Shown here: positions 1 through 8,633 of the stretch, one piece after another | Position numbering within the stretch: position 1 is the first letter of the stretch | Layout of the letters: every line of letters starts with the position of its first letter | Source: Sphingobium sp. OAS761 | GTDB taxonomy: Bacteria; Pseudomonadota; Alphaproteobacteria; Sphingomonadales; Sphingomonadaceae | Direction: 5' to 3' | DNA: 64,000 nucleotides | Assembly: GCF_024168485.1 (NCBI RefSeq) | Contig: NZ_JALJVY010000002.1 | Location: forward strand, 186,001-250,000 | Notes under the pieces: generated by a model | What the model saw: the letters and a program-made list of their open reading frames with translations, nothing else | Database searches by the model: none | What the model was told of the DNA's origin: nothing | Position numbers and translations under genes: made by a program

Positions 1-416
1 TGAACGGAGAGGGCCTGGTCCTCCAGCGCCTCGCTGTGCATGAACGGCATGTAGAAGAAAGGCCGTCCCGCCCCGCCGATCTGCACGTCATAGCCCTGCG
101 CGACCGAACCGCGCGCGATGGCCCGCGCAAGATCGTCCGTAGCAAAGGCATCCGCCGTTCCCCGGAACATGTTGCGCGGCAACTGGTCGAACAGCAATAT
201 GGCGGCGAGCGCGTCGTCCGCACGGTCGAGGAAGCTTTCGGCCGGCCGGTTGCGCTTTTCCTGCCAGTCGCCGCGGAACCGGTCGACGCAAACCGCGTCG
301 ATCGCGGGATCATGGCTCCACCATCCCGCCTCCCCGACCTCGTTGAACCAGAAATCGAGAAGTGCCGCCGCCCAGTCGGCGGTCACGGCGTCATGACTGT
401 CGGTCAGCATGTTCAT
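1..416 (-). CDS. DUF924 family protein, C-terminus beyond window edge
   Basis: The reading frame is open from an ATG at 416 to the left edge, giving 138 residues with no stop, so the gene is cut by the window. The protein shows the hallmarks of the DUF924 (TPR-like helical) family: an early FWF motif, then LLFDQLPRNMFRGT with a following AFATD, and later FFYMPFMHSE. These families are usually about 180-200 residues, so roughly the last quarter is missing. The function of DUF924 proteins is not established. A second ATG lies two codons downstream (410) and could be the start; neither has a strong Shine-Dalgarno sequence. Confidence 0.88.
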   Translation of the reverse strand, partial: MNMLTDSHDAVTADWAAALLDFWFNEVGEAGWWSHDPAIDAVCVDRFRGDWQEKRNRPAESFLDRADDALAAILLFDQLPRNMFRGTADAFATDDLARAIARGSVAQGYDVQIGGAGRPFFYMPFMHSEALEDQALSV

Positions 417-471
417 GGAACGAGAATGACCGGGCGTAGGATGGGTTCCTCCGCTCATGCCGACAAATGGC

Positions 472-1914
472 TCAGGCGGCCGTGCCGCCCACGGTGAGCC
501 CTTCGAGCAGCAGCGTCGGCTGACCGACGCCCGCCGGAACGCTCTGCCCGCCCTTTCCGCACATGCCGATACCTTCGTCCAGGGCCCAGTCGTCGCCGAC
601 GCCCGCCACCTTCGTCAGCGCGGTCGGGCCGTCGCCGATCAGCGTCGCGCCCTTGATCGGGTCGCCCAGCCGGCCATTTTCGACCTTGTAGGCTTCGGTG
701 CAGGAAAAGACGAACTTGCCCGACACGATGTCGACCTGGCCGCCGCCGAAACTTTTGGCGAAGATCCCGCTCTTCATGCGCGACAGCAATTCCTCGGGAT
801 CGTCCTGCCCGCCCTTGATGAAGGTGTTGGTCATGCGCGGCATCGGCGCATGGGCATAGCTTTCGCGACGGCCATTGCCGGTCGGCTCCACGCCCATCAA
901 CCGGGCATTCAGCCGGTCCTGCATGTAGCCGCGCAGGATACCGTCCTCTATCAGCACATTCTCGCGGGTCGGCGTGCCTTCGTCGTCGATGGACAGCGAA
1001 CCCCGGCGATCGGCGATGCTGCCGTCGTCGACGACGGTGACGCCGGGCGCGGCGACACGTTGCCCGATCTTGCCGGAAAAGGCGCTGGTGCCCTTGCGGT
1101 TGAAATCGCCCTCCAGCCCGTGGCCGATCGCCTCATGCACCAGCACGCCGGGCCAGCCGGGACCGAGCAGCACCGTCATCTCACCGGCGGGCGCAGCGAC
1201 CGAACGCAGGTTGACCTGCGCCTGGGCCAGCGCCTCGTCGATCGCGCGGTTCCACATCGCGGGGGCCATCACCTGATCGTAGAGATAACGCCCGCCAACG
1301 CCGAACACGCCCGTTTCGCGCCGGCCATTTTCCTCCAGGATGATCGAGACATTGAGCCGTACCAGCGGACGAATGTCGGTCGCGGTAAACCCGTCCGCGC
1401 GGACGATCTCGACCACCGACCAGCTTCCCGCCAGGCTGACGGACACCTGCGCCACCCGGGGGTCGCGGGCGCGGGCGGCCGCATCGACCGCGGCGCACAG
1501 CGTCACCTTTTCGGCAAAGGGCACGATTTCCAGCGGATTGGCATCGGTATAGAGGTGGCGATTGGTGCCGAGCGGCGGCGGCGCGGGCCGGCCCTTCGCC
1601 GGATCGAGCAGGGCCAGCGTCTGCGCCGCCTTGCGGATCGCGCCCTCGCTGATGTCGTTGGCGTGCGCGAAGCCGGTCATCTCGCCCGACACGCCGCGCA
1701 GGCCGAAGCCCGCGTCGGTCGAATAGTCGGCGGTCTTGAGCCGCCCGTCATCGAAGCCGAAGCTCTCGCTCGCCCGATATTGCAGGTACAGCTCGCCATC
1801 GTCGCAGGCCTTGAGCGCTTCGGCGGTCAGGCGGCGCGCGCCGTCGGGATCTAGCAGGCCCGGACGGTAAAGCAGGCCGCGGGCATCGGTGAACTGGGCG
1901 GAAAGATCGGTCAT
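472..1914 (-). CDS. tldD: Metalloprotease TldD
   Basis: A 480-residue protein of the TldD/PmbA peptidase family. TldD works with TldE/PmbA as a heterodimeric zinc protease that trims small unfolded peptides and helps degrade the antitoxin CcdA in E. coli. The metal-binding HEXXXH motif is present as HEAIGH at about residues 260-265, followed by GLEGD as usual. The C-terminal half carries the conserved YMQDRLNAR, GNGRRESYAH and GGGQVDIVSG segments. Length fits the family. The frame is open further upstream, but the start at 1914 gives MTDLSAQFTD and the usual N-terminus. No PmbA partner is in the window. Confidence 0.95.
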   Translation of the reverse strand: MTDLSAQFTDARGLLYRPGLLDPDGARRLTAEALKACDDGELYLQYRASESFGFDDGRLKTADYSTDAGFGLRGVSGEMTGFAHANDISEGAIRKAAQTLALLDPAKGRPAPPPLGTNRHLYTDANPLEIVPFAEKVTLCAAVDAAARARDPRVAQVSVSLAGSWSVVEIVRADGFTATDIRPLVRLNVSIILEENGRRETGVFGVGGRYLYDQVMAPAMWNRAIDEALAQAQVNLRSVAAPAGEMTVLLGPGWPGVLVHEAIGHGLEGDFNRKGTSAFSGKIGQRVAAPGVTVVDDGSIADRRGSLSIDDEGTPTRENVLIEDGILRGYMQDRLNARLMGVEPTGNGRRESYAHAPMPRMTNTFIKGGQDDPEELLSRMKSGIFAKSFGGGQVDIVSGKFVFSCTEAYKVENGRLGDPIKGATLIGDGPTALTKVAGVGDDWALDEGIGMCGKGGQSVPAGVGQPTLLLEGLTVGGTAA

Positions 1915-1960
1915 GCCGTCCGATATAGGGAGGGCGCGGCCCAACCCAAACGAAAAAGCG

Positions 1961-2188
1961 TCAGAGGCTGGCGCCCGATGCGATGTCCGGCTTGCCCGCG
2001 ACATCGGGTGTGTCCGCCACGCCGCCGATCAGCACGAAGCGGCGGTCGCAATAGCCGCAATCGACATAGCCATGCTCGTCTATTTCCAGGAAGACGCGCG
2101 GGTGGCCGAGCGCGGCCGGTATGTCGCCCGATCCGTCGCAGGAGACGCGGGGTTTGGGGACTCGGATGATTTCGGGCGGCTGGATCAT
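1961..2188 (-). CDS. Zinc-finger domain protein, CHCC type
   Basis: A 75-residue protein with the zf-CHCC arrangement: C17, HP at 29-30, then CGYC with C44 and C47. This fold is shared with the NDUFS6 subunit of mitochondrial complex I, and small free-standing bacterial forms are common in alphaproteobacteria. A role in complex I or in metal handling is inference from the family only. It lies 46 bp upstream of tldD on the same strand and may be cotranscribed with it. Confidence 0.85.
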   Translation of the reverse strand: MIQPPEIIRVPKPRVSCDGSGDIPAALGHPRVFLEIDEHGYVDCGYCDRRFVLIGGVADTPDVAGKPDIASGASL

Positions 2189-2243
2189 GGAAAACGGCCC
2201 TAGCAGCGGCGGCGCTGCGCCGCAATATGCCGGATGGGACGCT

Positions 2244-2411
2244 TCACATCAGCGGCCAGCGCGGGCGGGCGCAAGGTTCGGCCGGCTTGTCCCTGACCGT
2301 CCAGGCCGCCGGTTTCCAGTCGTCGCATTCGCTGGTCGCCATCACCGCCAGCGGCGAGAGCATGAGCAGCACCGGCATGACAGACCCGCCGAGGAATAAT
2401 GCGAAGGACAT
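2244..2411 (-). CDS. Possible small exported protein, 55 aa
   Basis: A short frame from an ATG at 2411 to a TGA at 2244-2246. The first 26 residues are hydrophobic (MSFALFLGGS, then PVLLMLSPLAVMA) and look like a signal peptide ending in AMA or VMA. The remaining 29 residues are polar and contain two cysteines and three tryptophans. No Shine-Dalgarno sequence is obvious and I recognise no family, so it may not be expressed. It reads on the same strand as the genes on either side. Confidence 0.35.
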   Translation of the reverse strand: MSFALFLGGSVMPVLLMLSPLAVMATSECDDWKPAAWTVRDKPAEPCARPRWPLM

Positions 2412-2509
2412 GCAATGACATCTACGGCAAGCATGCTTGCTGCAACATGAACATTACGCAATCGTACCGTCTTTTCAGGACCATGTTCGGCGCTGACGCG
2501 CGCATGTCT

Positions 2510-4033
2510 TCAGCGGCAATAGGCGTTGCCGGCATCGGGCGCGGCGACAAAGGCGATCGCCTGTCCCGGGATCGACAGACCACCCTTTGCCGGGACGCCG
2601 GCGAGCCCGGTCAGTCCGCCGCCTTCGGTCACGGCAGGGACGGAGCCGTTGATACGAATGGAGGACGTATCCACAGGCTGCCCGGAAAGCACCCACGTCA
2701 TCGCCGTCGTTCCCACCGGAAACGACCGTGCCACCGTGCCGAGGTTCAGGATCGCAAGCCCCACGCCCCCCCTACCCGCGGGCAGGCAATGGGCGAACAC
2801 ACGCAGGTCGGGCGATGGGGTCGACGGCGGCGCCAGCACCGTGCGACCCATGGTCCGGTGCCACAACAGGGCTGCCCAGTAATTGGGCCGGGGGGTCAGG
2901 CCGTCATGGTCGATCAGCGCATAGTCGGAGGCGACCAGCGTGTTATGCATGACGACCTGAACGCCCTTCTGCGCCAGGACGCCCAACTGGTTGAGATAAC
3001 GGAAGCTGTCGAGGAAGGTCGACGCCCATGGGCTGCCGCCACAGGCCGCTTGCGCTGTTTCGGTATTCCAGATCGGCTTGCCGGGCTCATACCGGTCACG
3101 CAGGCCGGCATAGGCGTCATAATCCAGCAGCGTGCGGTCCAGCCAGCCCGGCGTCAAAGCGTCTTCCTTGCGCGCGACGACGCCACCCGACTTCGCGCAA
3201 CGCGGGGAAACGCCGCCGTAGAAATGATAGCTGACGGCGTCCAGGCTGCCAGGGTTCGCGGCCAGCATGTCCTTCGTCGGCACGTAAGTGAAACCGGACG
3301 CCACCGGCGGTGGCGCGTCGAACATGCTCCCCTCGCCCAGGCTGCCCGGACCGATCAGCTTCATGTCCGGGGCTGCTGCCTCAGCCCAGGCCTTGAATGC
3401 GCGAAAATCCTTGCCGTAACGCTGGGCCGTATATCCTTCGGGCATGTCGGCGGCTACGGCGGGAAGGTTCGGTTCGTTGAAGAATTCGGCCGCATCGATG
3501 CGCCCGCCCGCCTGGCGGGTGAGGTCCAAGAGGCGCTGGGCCTGCCCGGGTTGCCAGTCGCCGTTCCGGTCGCGCGTTCCGATGCTTGCCGCGAAGCTGG
3601 TGACGATCGCCCCGTCCACCGCCTTGGAAAAGGCGATGACCCCCTTCCACTGGTCGCGGGTGAGAAGTTGCTGAAACCCGCTGGGGGGCTTTGAAACGGA
3701 CTCTCCCTCTGCGGGCAGATAAGTGTTGTTCGCCCATGTTCCCGACACGCGCACATAGGCAGGGCCAAGATGCCTGGCGAGCGCGATCAGTCGTGCATCG
3801 CGAAGATCGACGGGAGGACGAAAGCGATATATTTCATCGGCCGGGCCGCCATAGGGCGCCCAGAAGCGGCCGCCGGTTACCTCCACCATCTCGACATTAT
3901 AGGATTGGAAGCGCGCGTCGACCGTCGCGACCTTCGGCAGGCTTGCAAGGCCGGACCGTCCGGCCGGCACTGTGGTGCACGCCCCGGCCAGCATCGATGC
4001 CGCCAGCACGGCGCCCTTGACCCTAAATGTCAT
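2510..4033 (-). CDS. GH79-like glycoside hydrolase lipoprotein
   Basis: A 507-residue protein with a lipoprotein signal (LAGAC, lipidated Cys19), so it is probably anchored on the periplasmic side of a membrane. The body looks like a clan GH-A (beta/alpha)8 hydrolase. FFNEPN gives the acid/base glutamate at about E187, and IWNTET offers a nucleophile at about E325. The layout (FNEPN, then a strand ending in an isolated Glu, then a C-terminal beta domain) is closest to the heparanase/beta-glucuronidase family GH79. The substrate cannot be read from sequence. The ATG at 4033 is preceded by AGGAGAGAGG and is preferred to a GTG five codons upstream. No sugar-utilisation genes adjoin it. Confidence 0.72.
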   Translation of the reverse strand: MTFRVKGAVLAASMLAGACTTVPAGRSGLASLPKVATVDARFQSYNVEMVEVTGGRFWAPYGGPADEIYRFRPPVDLRDARLIALARHLGPAYVRVSGTWANNTYLPAEGESVSKPPSGFQQLLTRDQWKGVIAFSKAVDGAIVTSFAASIGTRDRNGDWQPGQAQRLLDLTRQAGGRIDAAEFFNEPNLPAVAADMPEGYTAQRYGKDFRAFKAWAEAAAPDMKLIGPGSLGEGSMFDAPPPVASGFTYVPTKDMLAANPGSLDAVSYHFYGGVSPRCAKSGGVVARKEDALTPGWLDRTLLDYDAYAGLRDRYEPGKPIWNTETAQAACGGSPWASTFLDSFRYLNQLGVLAQKGVQVVMHNTLVASDYALIDHDGLTPRPNYWAALLWHRTMGRTVLAPPSTPSPDLRVFAHCLPAGRGGVGLAILNLGTVARSFPVGTTAMTWVLSGQPVDTSSIRINGSVPAVTEGGGLTGLAGVPAKGGLSIPGQAIAFVAAPDAGNAYCR

Positions 4034-4361
4034 CCTCTCTCCTTTCACGGCGGCGCGTCGCCGATGCCGCGGACATCTTGATCGATCTCGATCCCGAGCG
4101 TCACCTGGTTTCGTCCCGGACAGGAAGGGATAAGCCGGGCCGGCGCAATTTTCACGCTGAATGCGCGGAATGGCGGCTGCGGCTATGGCAAGTCCGATTG
4201 AATGCCCGTGTCGATGCGCTGCTGGCGCGGTTTGCGAACCCGGCGATCGATCGCCGCATCGCGATGGACGGCAGCCAGGAGACGCCCCAGCGCCGGCTGG
4301 GTATGCTGGAGAATAATCGCCAAGCGGCCGATAGCTGTTCCGCGCTTTTCCGCGGGTTTTA
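4034..4361. other. Intergenic, no supported gene
   Basis: About 330 bp between the GH79-like gene and tRNA-Val. Frames on both strands exist here. One of them starts inside the tRNA and has no family features. I see no repeat of the kinds found elsewhere in the window and no clear promoter. Confidence 0.5.
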
Positions 4362-4437
4362 TGGTGGGCGATGACGGGCTCGAACCGCCGACATTCTCGG
4401 TGTAAACGAGACGCTCTACCAACTGAGCTAATCGCCC
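4362..4437 (-). tRNA. tRNA-Val (anticodon TAC)
   Basis: A complete 76-nt cloverleaf on the minus strand. The 7-bp acceptor stem is GGGCGAT/ATCGCCC, the D arm carries AGTTGGTA, and the 5-bp anticodon stem is TCTCG/CGAGA with loop TTTACAC (anticodon TAC, reading GTA). The T arm has GGTTCGAGCC, and the 3' CCA is encoded. It lies 55 bp upstream of the start of the intergenic gap that follows the MarR-like gene; no integrated element abuts it. Confidence 0.96.
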
Positions 4438-4492
4438 CTCTTGCAGGAGAGCCGCCTATCTAAGGCAATCGCGCCGTTGGTCAAGCCGTCAA

Positions 4493-5491
4493 TCAACCGG
4501 TCAGGAACCGGCGGCTGGCGATGAACCAGCGGGTCAGCGCCTCGGCCGTGTCGGACGTCAGCGCGATGAACACGCGGCGGCCATCCTGCGGATCGGCCTG
4601 CCGTTCCACCAGCCCCCGGTCGGTGAGCGTGCGAATCCAGCGCAGCGCGGTGGTCGGCGGCACGGCCGCCGCGATGCACAGGCTGGACACCGACACGCGT
4701 TCCTGCTCCAGCCGCGCGGCGAGCAGATCGAGCAGCATGTCCCATGCCGGATCGGCGAACAGGTCGCCGGGCAGAAAATCGGCACGAATGCGCCGCGCGC
4801 GGAGCAGGTCGCGGACCTGCGCGGGAGCCATCGCGGGCGTGTCCGCGCCCCGCCCGGCCCCCATCGGCGCCAGCGCCGGCATCCCGACATAGTCGCTCGC
4901 CCGGTCGGAAATACGCACGCCAAGATCGAAGGACGGGGCCGCCAGCCGGGACCGGTGAGTCAACGCTTCAATGGTGCGCGCGAGGCGCCCGACTTCTTCG
5001 CTGAGTTGCTGGAGCCGCGCGCTTTCCCGGTCGATTTCCTGGACCATGCCGACCGGCGCCGTCCTGTCGCCCACGGCGATCAGCGCGGCAGCCAGTTCCG
5101 TGCGGTCAGGATCGCACAGCAATATGGTGCGCGGGTTGCGCGAACAGGCGAAGACCAGATCCATCGTGTCCCAGCCGGCAACGATCACCACCGCCATGCC
5201 GGTCTGGATCGCCTGGGTTTCCACATGCACCAGCAGCCGTTCGAGCAACGGCGTGGCGTCCGGGCAGACAAGCAGCAGCGCGTCGCACCGGGCCTGCGCG
5301 TCGAGGCGGGCGGGCGCGTCGGCAAGCCTCGTCGTCCCCAGCAGCCGCAGGCCGGCCGCGTCCGCCACAGGTTCCAGATCCTGCGGGTCGAGCCCGTCGC
5401 CCACGACCAGCATGCCGGCACGATCATCGCGCGCGGGAAAGGCATCGACCGGGTCGCCAAACGGCAGGGAATAGGAAAAGTCTTCGATCAT
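4493..5491 (-). CDS. MarR-type winged-helix protein with long N-terminal region
   Basis: A 332-residue protein. The last 90 or so residues form a winged helix-turn-helix of MarR type: VSSLCIAAAVPPTTALRWIRTL as recognition region, then LTDRGLVERQADPQDGRRVFIALT as the wing. The N-terminal 150 residues alternate beta strands and helices (MLVVGDG, DALLLVCPD, AVVIVAGWD, TILLCDP) like a receiver or Rossmann-like fold, without the full phospho-acceptor set. A short heptad-like stretch (ESARLQQLSEEVGRLARTIE) could dimerise. It is probably a transcription factor whose ligand or signal is unknown. The gene ends 55 bp before the tRNA on the same strand. Confidence 0.75.
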   Translation of the reverse strand: MIEDFSYSLPFGDPVDAFPARDDRAGMLVVGDGLDPQDLEPVADAAGLRLLGTTRLADAPARLDAQARCDALLLVCPDATPLLERLLVHVETQAIQTGMAVVIVAGWDTMDLVFACSRNPRTILLCDPDRTELAAALIAVGDRTAPVGMVQEIDRESARLQQLSEEVGRLARTIEALTHRSRLAAPSFDLGVRISDRASDYVGMPALAPMGAGRGADTPAMAPAQVRDLLRARRIRADFLPGDLFADPAWDMLLDLLAARLEQERVSVSSLCIAAAVPPTTALRWIRTLTDRGLVERQADPQDGRRVFIALTSDTAEALTRWFIASRRFLTG

Positions 5492-5704
5492 GGTCCGAAT
5501 CCTGTTCTAGCTTCGTTCCCGTGAATAAAGCAAGAACGGACGGATTGCGCATATTGTTCGCCCATATCGGACCGATGCCGGATCGCCCGGCGCGCCAATC
5601 CGCCACTATTGCCCTTTTTCAGAGTAGTCCTTCCCGCCGAAACGGGGGAACAAGAATTTTCCTACGGTCGTCGTCGGTCGAAAACTGATCCATAATGGAT
5701 CTGT

Positions 5705-6559
5705 CTATCGGGTCCCGGTCCGGCGGGCGAAGTCGATGTAGAGCGCGCGCATCCGCCGGGCGACCGGCCCGGGCCGCCCGTCCCCCACCGGCCGGCCGTC
5801 GATCCGTACCACGGGCAGGCACAGGGTTGACGCGCTGGTGACGAAGGCTTCGCCGGCCGCCTGCGCCTCCGCGACGGTGAAGGGGCGGTGCACGACGGCC
5901 AGCCCGCTGTCCCCGGCCAGCGCCGAGAGCGCGGCGCCGGTGCAGCCGGCCAGCACCGCCTGGCTGTAGGGTCGCGTGACGATCCCTTCGTCCGTCACGA
6001 TGAACGCGGTGGAGGAAGCCCCTTCGGTGACGAAGCCATCCTCTACCATCCAGGCTTCCTGCGCGCCCGCGTTCCGGGCCGCCTGCTTGGCCATGGCCTG
6101 GGCGAGGAGGCCGGTGCTCTTGATGTCGCGCCGTTTCCAGCGCAGGTCGGGCATGGTCGCGACCGCGATGCCGTCCCGGACGGCAGGCACGTCCAGCAAG
6201 GCCCTGCCCTGCACGAACAGGAACAGGGTGGGCGCCAGACCGTCCGGCGCGATGAAGTCGCGGGTGACGTCGGCGCCGCGCGTGACCTGAAGATAGACCA
6301 GCCCTTCGGTGAGGCTGTTGCGCCGCACCAGTTCCGTCTGCACCGCTTCCACCCGGTCAAGGCCGATCGGAAGGGCGATGCCGATGGCGGCGGTCGACCG
6401 TTCCAGCCGGGCAAGATGGCTGGCGCTGTCGACCAGCGCGCCGTCGATCACGGCCGCGACCTCATATATGCCTTCGGCGAACAGAAAGCCCCGGTCCAGC
6501 GGCGAGATGCGGGCTTCGTCGAGCGGCAGGTAACGACCGTTCAGATAGGCGACGGACAT
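5705..6559 (-). CDS. Class IV aminotransferase, D-amino acid transaminase type
   Basis: A 284-residue PLP enzyme of the BCAT/DAAT fold-type IV family. The Schiff-base lysine is K147 in RRDIKSTGLLAQ. The DRGFLFAEGIYEV segment near the N-terminus and the EGASSTAFIV segment after the catalytic region are typical of D-alanine transaminases, which interconvert D-Ala and 2-oxoglutarate with pyruvate and D-Glu. Branched-chain or aminodeoxychorismate activity cannot be excluded. The ATG at 6559 gives the usual MSVAYLNGRYLPL start; the frame extends upstream but without family character. Confidence 0.85.
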   Translation of the reverse strand: MSVAYLNGRYLPLDEARISPLDRGFLFAEGIYEVAAVIDGALVDSASHLARLERSTAAIGIALPIGLDRVEAVQTELVRRNSLTEGLVYLQVTRGADVTRDFIAPDGLAPTLFLFVQGRALLDVPAVRDGIAVATMPDLRWKRRDIKSTGLLAQAMAKQAARNAGAQEAWMVEDGFVTEGASSTAFIVTDEGIVTRPYSQAVLAGCTGAALSALAGDSGLAVVHRPFTVAEAQAAGEAFVTSASTLCLPVVRIDGRPVGDGRPGPVARRMRALYIDFARRTGTR

Positions 6560-7067
6560 GGGGGCTCGGTCCTTGTCGATGATGGCATAGGCAGTTTTTG
6601 CCGGTCGGCGGCACCCGGTCAAGCCGGTCGCGATGCGGCAGGCGGCGCGACGCCGGCGATGCAGGGTCATGGTTGGTTACCGCGCGAAAGTTCATGGTGT
6701 CGCAGGCGCCGCGGATGCGCGCATTTCGGTGCAGGACGCGGGCCGGCGCGACGCCCACACGCCCGTGACGCGCCATCCGCGCGGCAGGAAGGGCACAGGC
6801 ACGCGTTGCCGACGCGTGTCCAGGGTCACGCCGACGCGCCACGGACGCAGGGCGGCGACATGGGCGTCGGGGCATGACCGGCGGGGCATGACCGGCGGGG
6901 CACGGTGCGGCGCGGGCGGGGGACCATGCCCACGCGTAGATCAGGAAAAATCCTACATTGAAAGCTGGCACGCCGGACTGGACCGGCAGAGGCAGGCAGC
7001 GCCGGGGAAATTCCCGGCAAACCCGTCCCTGCCGCGGTGCCGGGCGGCGCGCCACGAACCGGCTGCC
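6560..7067. other. Intergenic, very GC-rich, with one conserved 25-nt element
   Basis: About 510 bp between the aminotransferase start and the rpoN stop. It contains a short tandem repeat (GCATGACCGGCGGG twice at about 6870-6900) and the 25-nt element listed separately at 6936-6960. Long frames crossing it have no family character. I see no clear promoter hexamers. Confidence 0.5.
6936..6960. promoter_or_regulatory. 25-nt dispersed element, copy 1
   Basis: On the plus strand it reads GTAGATCAG, then GAAAAATCCTACATTG. The same 25 nt occur at 31208-31232 with only two adjacent differences. It contains a small inverted repeat (AGGA, A4, TCCT) inside a looser GTAG/CTAC frame. In both places it lies about 380 bp upstream of the start codon of a minus-strand gene. 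It may be a protein-binding site or part of an unannotated RNA; the sequence does not decide. Confidence 0.45.
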
Positions 7068-8588
7068 CTACGCCGCCCTGCCCTTGAGCGCCTTTTGCCG
7101 GCGCCGCTGCACCGACGAGCCGATGCCCATCGCCTCGCGATATTTGGCCACGGTGCGGCGGGCGATGTCCATGCCCTTGGCGCGCAGCAGGTCGACCAGC
7201 GTGTCGTCGGACAGGATGGCGTGGGGCTCCTCCGCCGCGATCAGCGCCTTGATGTGGCTCTTGACCGCCTCCGCCGAGACGGCGCCGTCGCCGCCCGACG
7301 CCGCGACGCCGCTGGTGAAGAAATATTTGAGTTCGTAAAGACCGCGCGGGCAGGAGAGATATTTGTTGGAGGTGACGCGGCTGACGGTCGATTCATGCAT
7401 GCCGATGGCATCGGCCACGGCCCTGAGCGTCAGCGGCTTGAGATGTGCGACGCCCTTGCGAAAGAAATCCTCCTGAGAGCGGACGATCTCGCTCGCCACC
7501 TTGATGATCGTCTTCTGCCGCTGGTCCAGCGCCTTGACCAGCCAGTTGGCGCTGGCGAGGCAGTCGGTCAGCCAGGCCTTCGACGCCCTGTCCTGCGGCC
7601 CGTTCGACAATTCGGCATAATAAGTGCGGTTGATCAGGACGCGCGGCAGAGTGGCCCCGTTCACCTCTATGCCCCAGCCGTCGACGGTCGGCCGCACGAA
7701 CAGGTCCGGCGTCACCGGCGCGGCCATGGTCCCGGAAAAGCGCAGGCCGGGCTTGGGATCATAGGAGCGCAGTTCGGCGATCATGTCCGCCAGATCCTCC
7801 TCGTCCACGCCGCAGATGCGGCGCAGTTGCGGCAACGCGCCACGGGCCAGCAGGTCGAGGTTAGCCAGCAGCTTCTGGATGCAGGGGTCGTGCCGGTCCG
7901 CCTCCTTCGCCTGGAGGGCCAGACATTCGGCCAGGCTGCGCGCACCGACGCCGGTGGGGTCGAATGTGTGGATCACGCCCAGCACCCGTTCCACCTGATG
8001 CAACGGCAGTCCGAGCGCATGGGCGGTCTGGAGCAGGTTGGCCTCCAGATAGCCGGCCTCGTCGATCTGGCCGATCAGTTGCGCCGCGACGGTCAGGTCC
8101 ATGCCCGACAGGGTGGCGCGCGCCTGGTCCATCAGATGTTCTTGAAGGCTGATGTCGGGGGCGGCGAAGCTGTCGAAATCGGGCGCTTCGTCGCCATAGC
8201 CGCCGCCGGCATAGGCTTCCATGCCGCCGCCCGTCCCCATGGCGCTCGCCATCCGGTCGCCCGGCCCGTCATCGATGAAGGTATCGGCGCCATGATCGAC
8301 ATCGAGCGGGCTGTCCTCCCCGCCCCGCCCCTGCGCGATCAGATCGTCGCTCGCGCCGGTTTCGGCGGCGAGCGCGGGACGATCGTCGGGGCGGTCGATG
8401 CCGTCGGGCACGGGGGCGGCATCGGCCGGGCCGCCGGTTTCGAGCAGCGGGTTTTTCTCCAGTTCGCCCGCGACGAACGCCTCTATCTCAAGATTGGAGA
8501 GCGCCAGCAGCTTGATCGCCTGCTGAAGCTGCGGCGTCATGACCAGCGACTGGCTCTGCCGGATGTCGAGGCGCGGGCTCAATGCCAT
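7068..8588 (-). CDS. rpoN: RNA polymerase sigma-54 factor
   Basis: A 506-residue sigma-54. The glutamine-rich region I is clear at the N-terminus (LRQSQSLVMTPQLQQAIKLL, then LSNLEIEAFV) and contacts enhancer-binding activators. A long acidic region II follows (about 60-160). The C-terminus has the helix-turn-helix and the RpoN box ARRTVAKYR at about 476-484, which reads the -24 promoter element. It lies 45 bp downstream of lptB on the same strand, the usual alphaproteobacterial pairing. The hpf and ptsN genes that often follow rpoN are not here; an aminotransferase follows after 500 bp. Confidence 0.97.
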   Translation of the reverse strand: MALSPRLDIRQSQSLVMTPQLQQAIKLLALSNLEIEAFVAGELEKNPLLETGGPADAAPVPDGIDRPDDRPALAAETGASDDLIAQGRGGEDSPLDVDHGADTFIDDGPGDRMASAMGTGGGMEAYAGGGYGDEAPDFDSFAAPDISLQEHLMDQARATLSGMDLTVAAQLIGQIDEAGYLEANLLQTAHALGLPLHQVERVLGVIHTFDPTGVGARSLAECLALQAKEADRHDPCIQKLLANLDLLARGALPQLRRICGVDEEDLADMIAELRSYDPKPGLRFSGTMAAPVTPDLFVRPTVDGWGIEVNGATLPRVLINRTYYAELSNGPQDRASKAWLTDCLASANWLVKALDQRQKTIIKVASEIVRSQEDFFRKGVAHLKPLTLRAVADAIGMHESTVSRVTSNKYLSCPRGLYELKYFFTSGVAASGGDGAVSAEAVKSHIKALIAAEEPHAILSDDTLVDLLRAKGMDIARRTVAKYREAMGIGSSVQRRRQKALKGRAA

Positions 8589-8633
8589 CAGCGGCCATTC
8601 CGGCGGGGTCGAAGGACAGGCGCGCGGGTCATG

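Noticed and set aside
4330..4361. A terminator after tRNA-Val (CCGCG-GAAAAG-CGCGG)
   Set aside because: Stem of only 5 bp and no T-run on the transcript side.
4183..4422. A minus-strand frame of 79 codons
   Set aside because: It starts inside tRNA-Val (the VGGSSPSSPTI stretch is translated tRNA).
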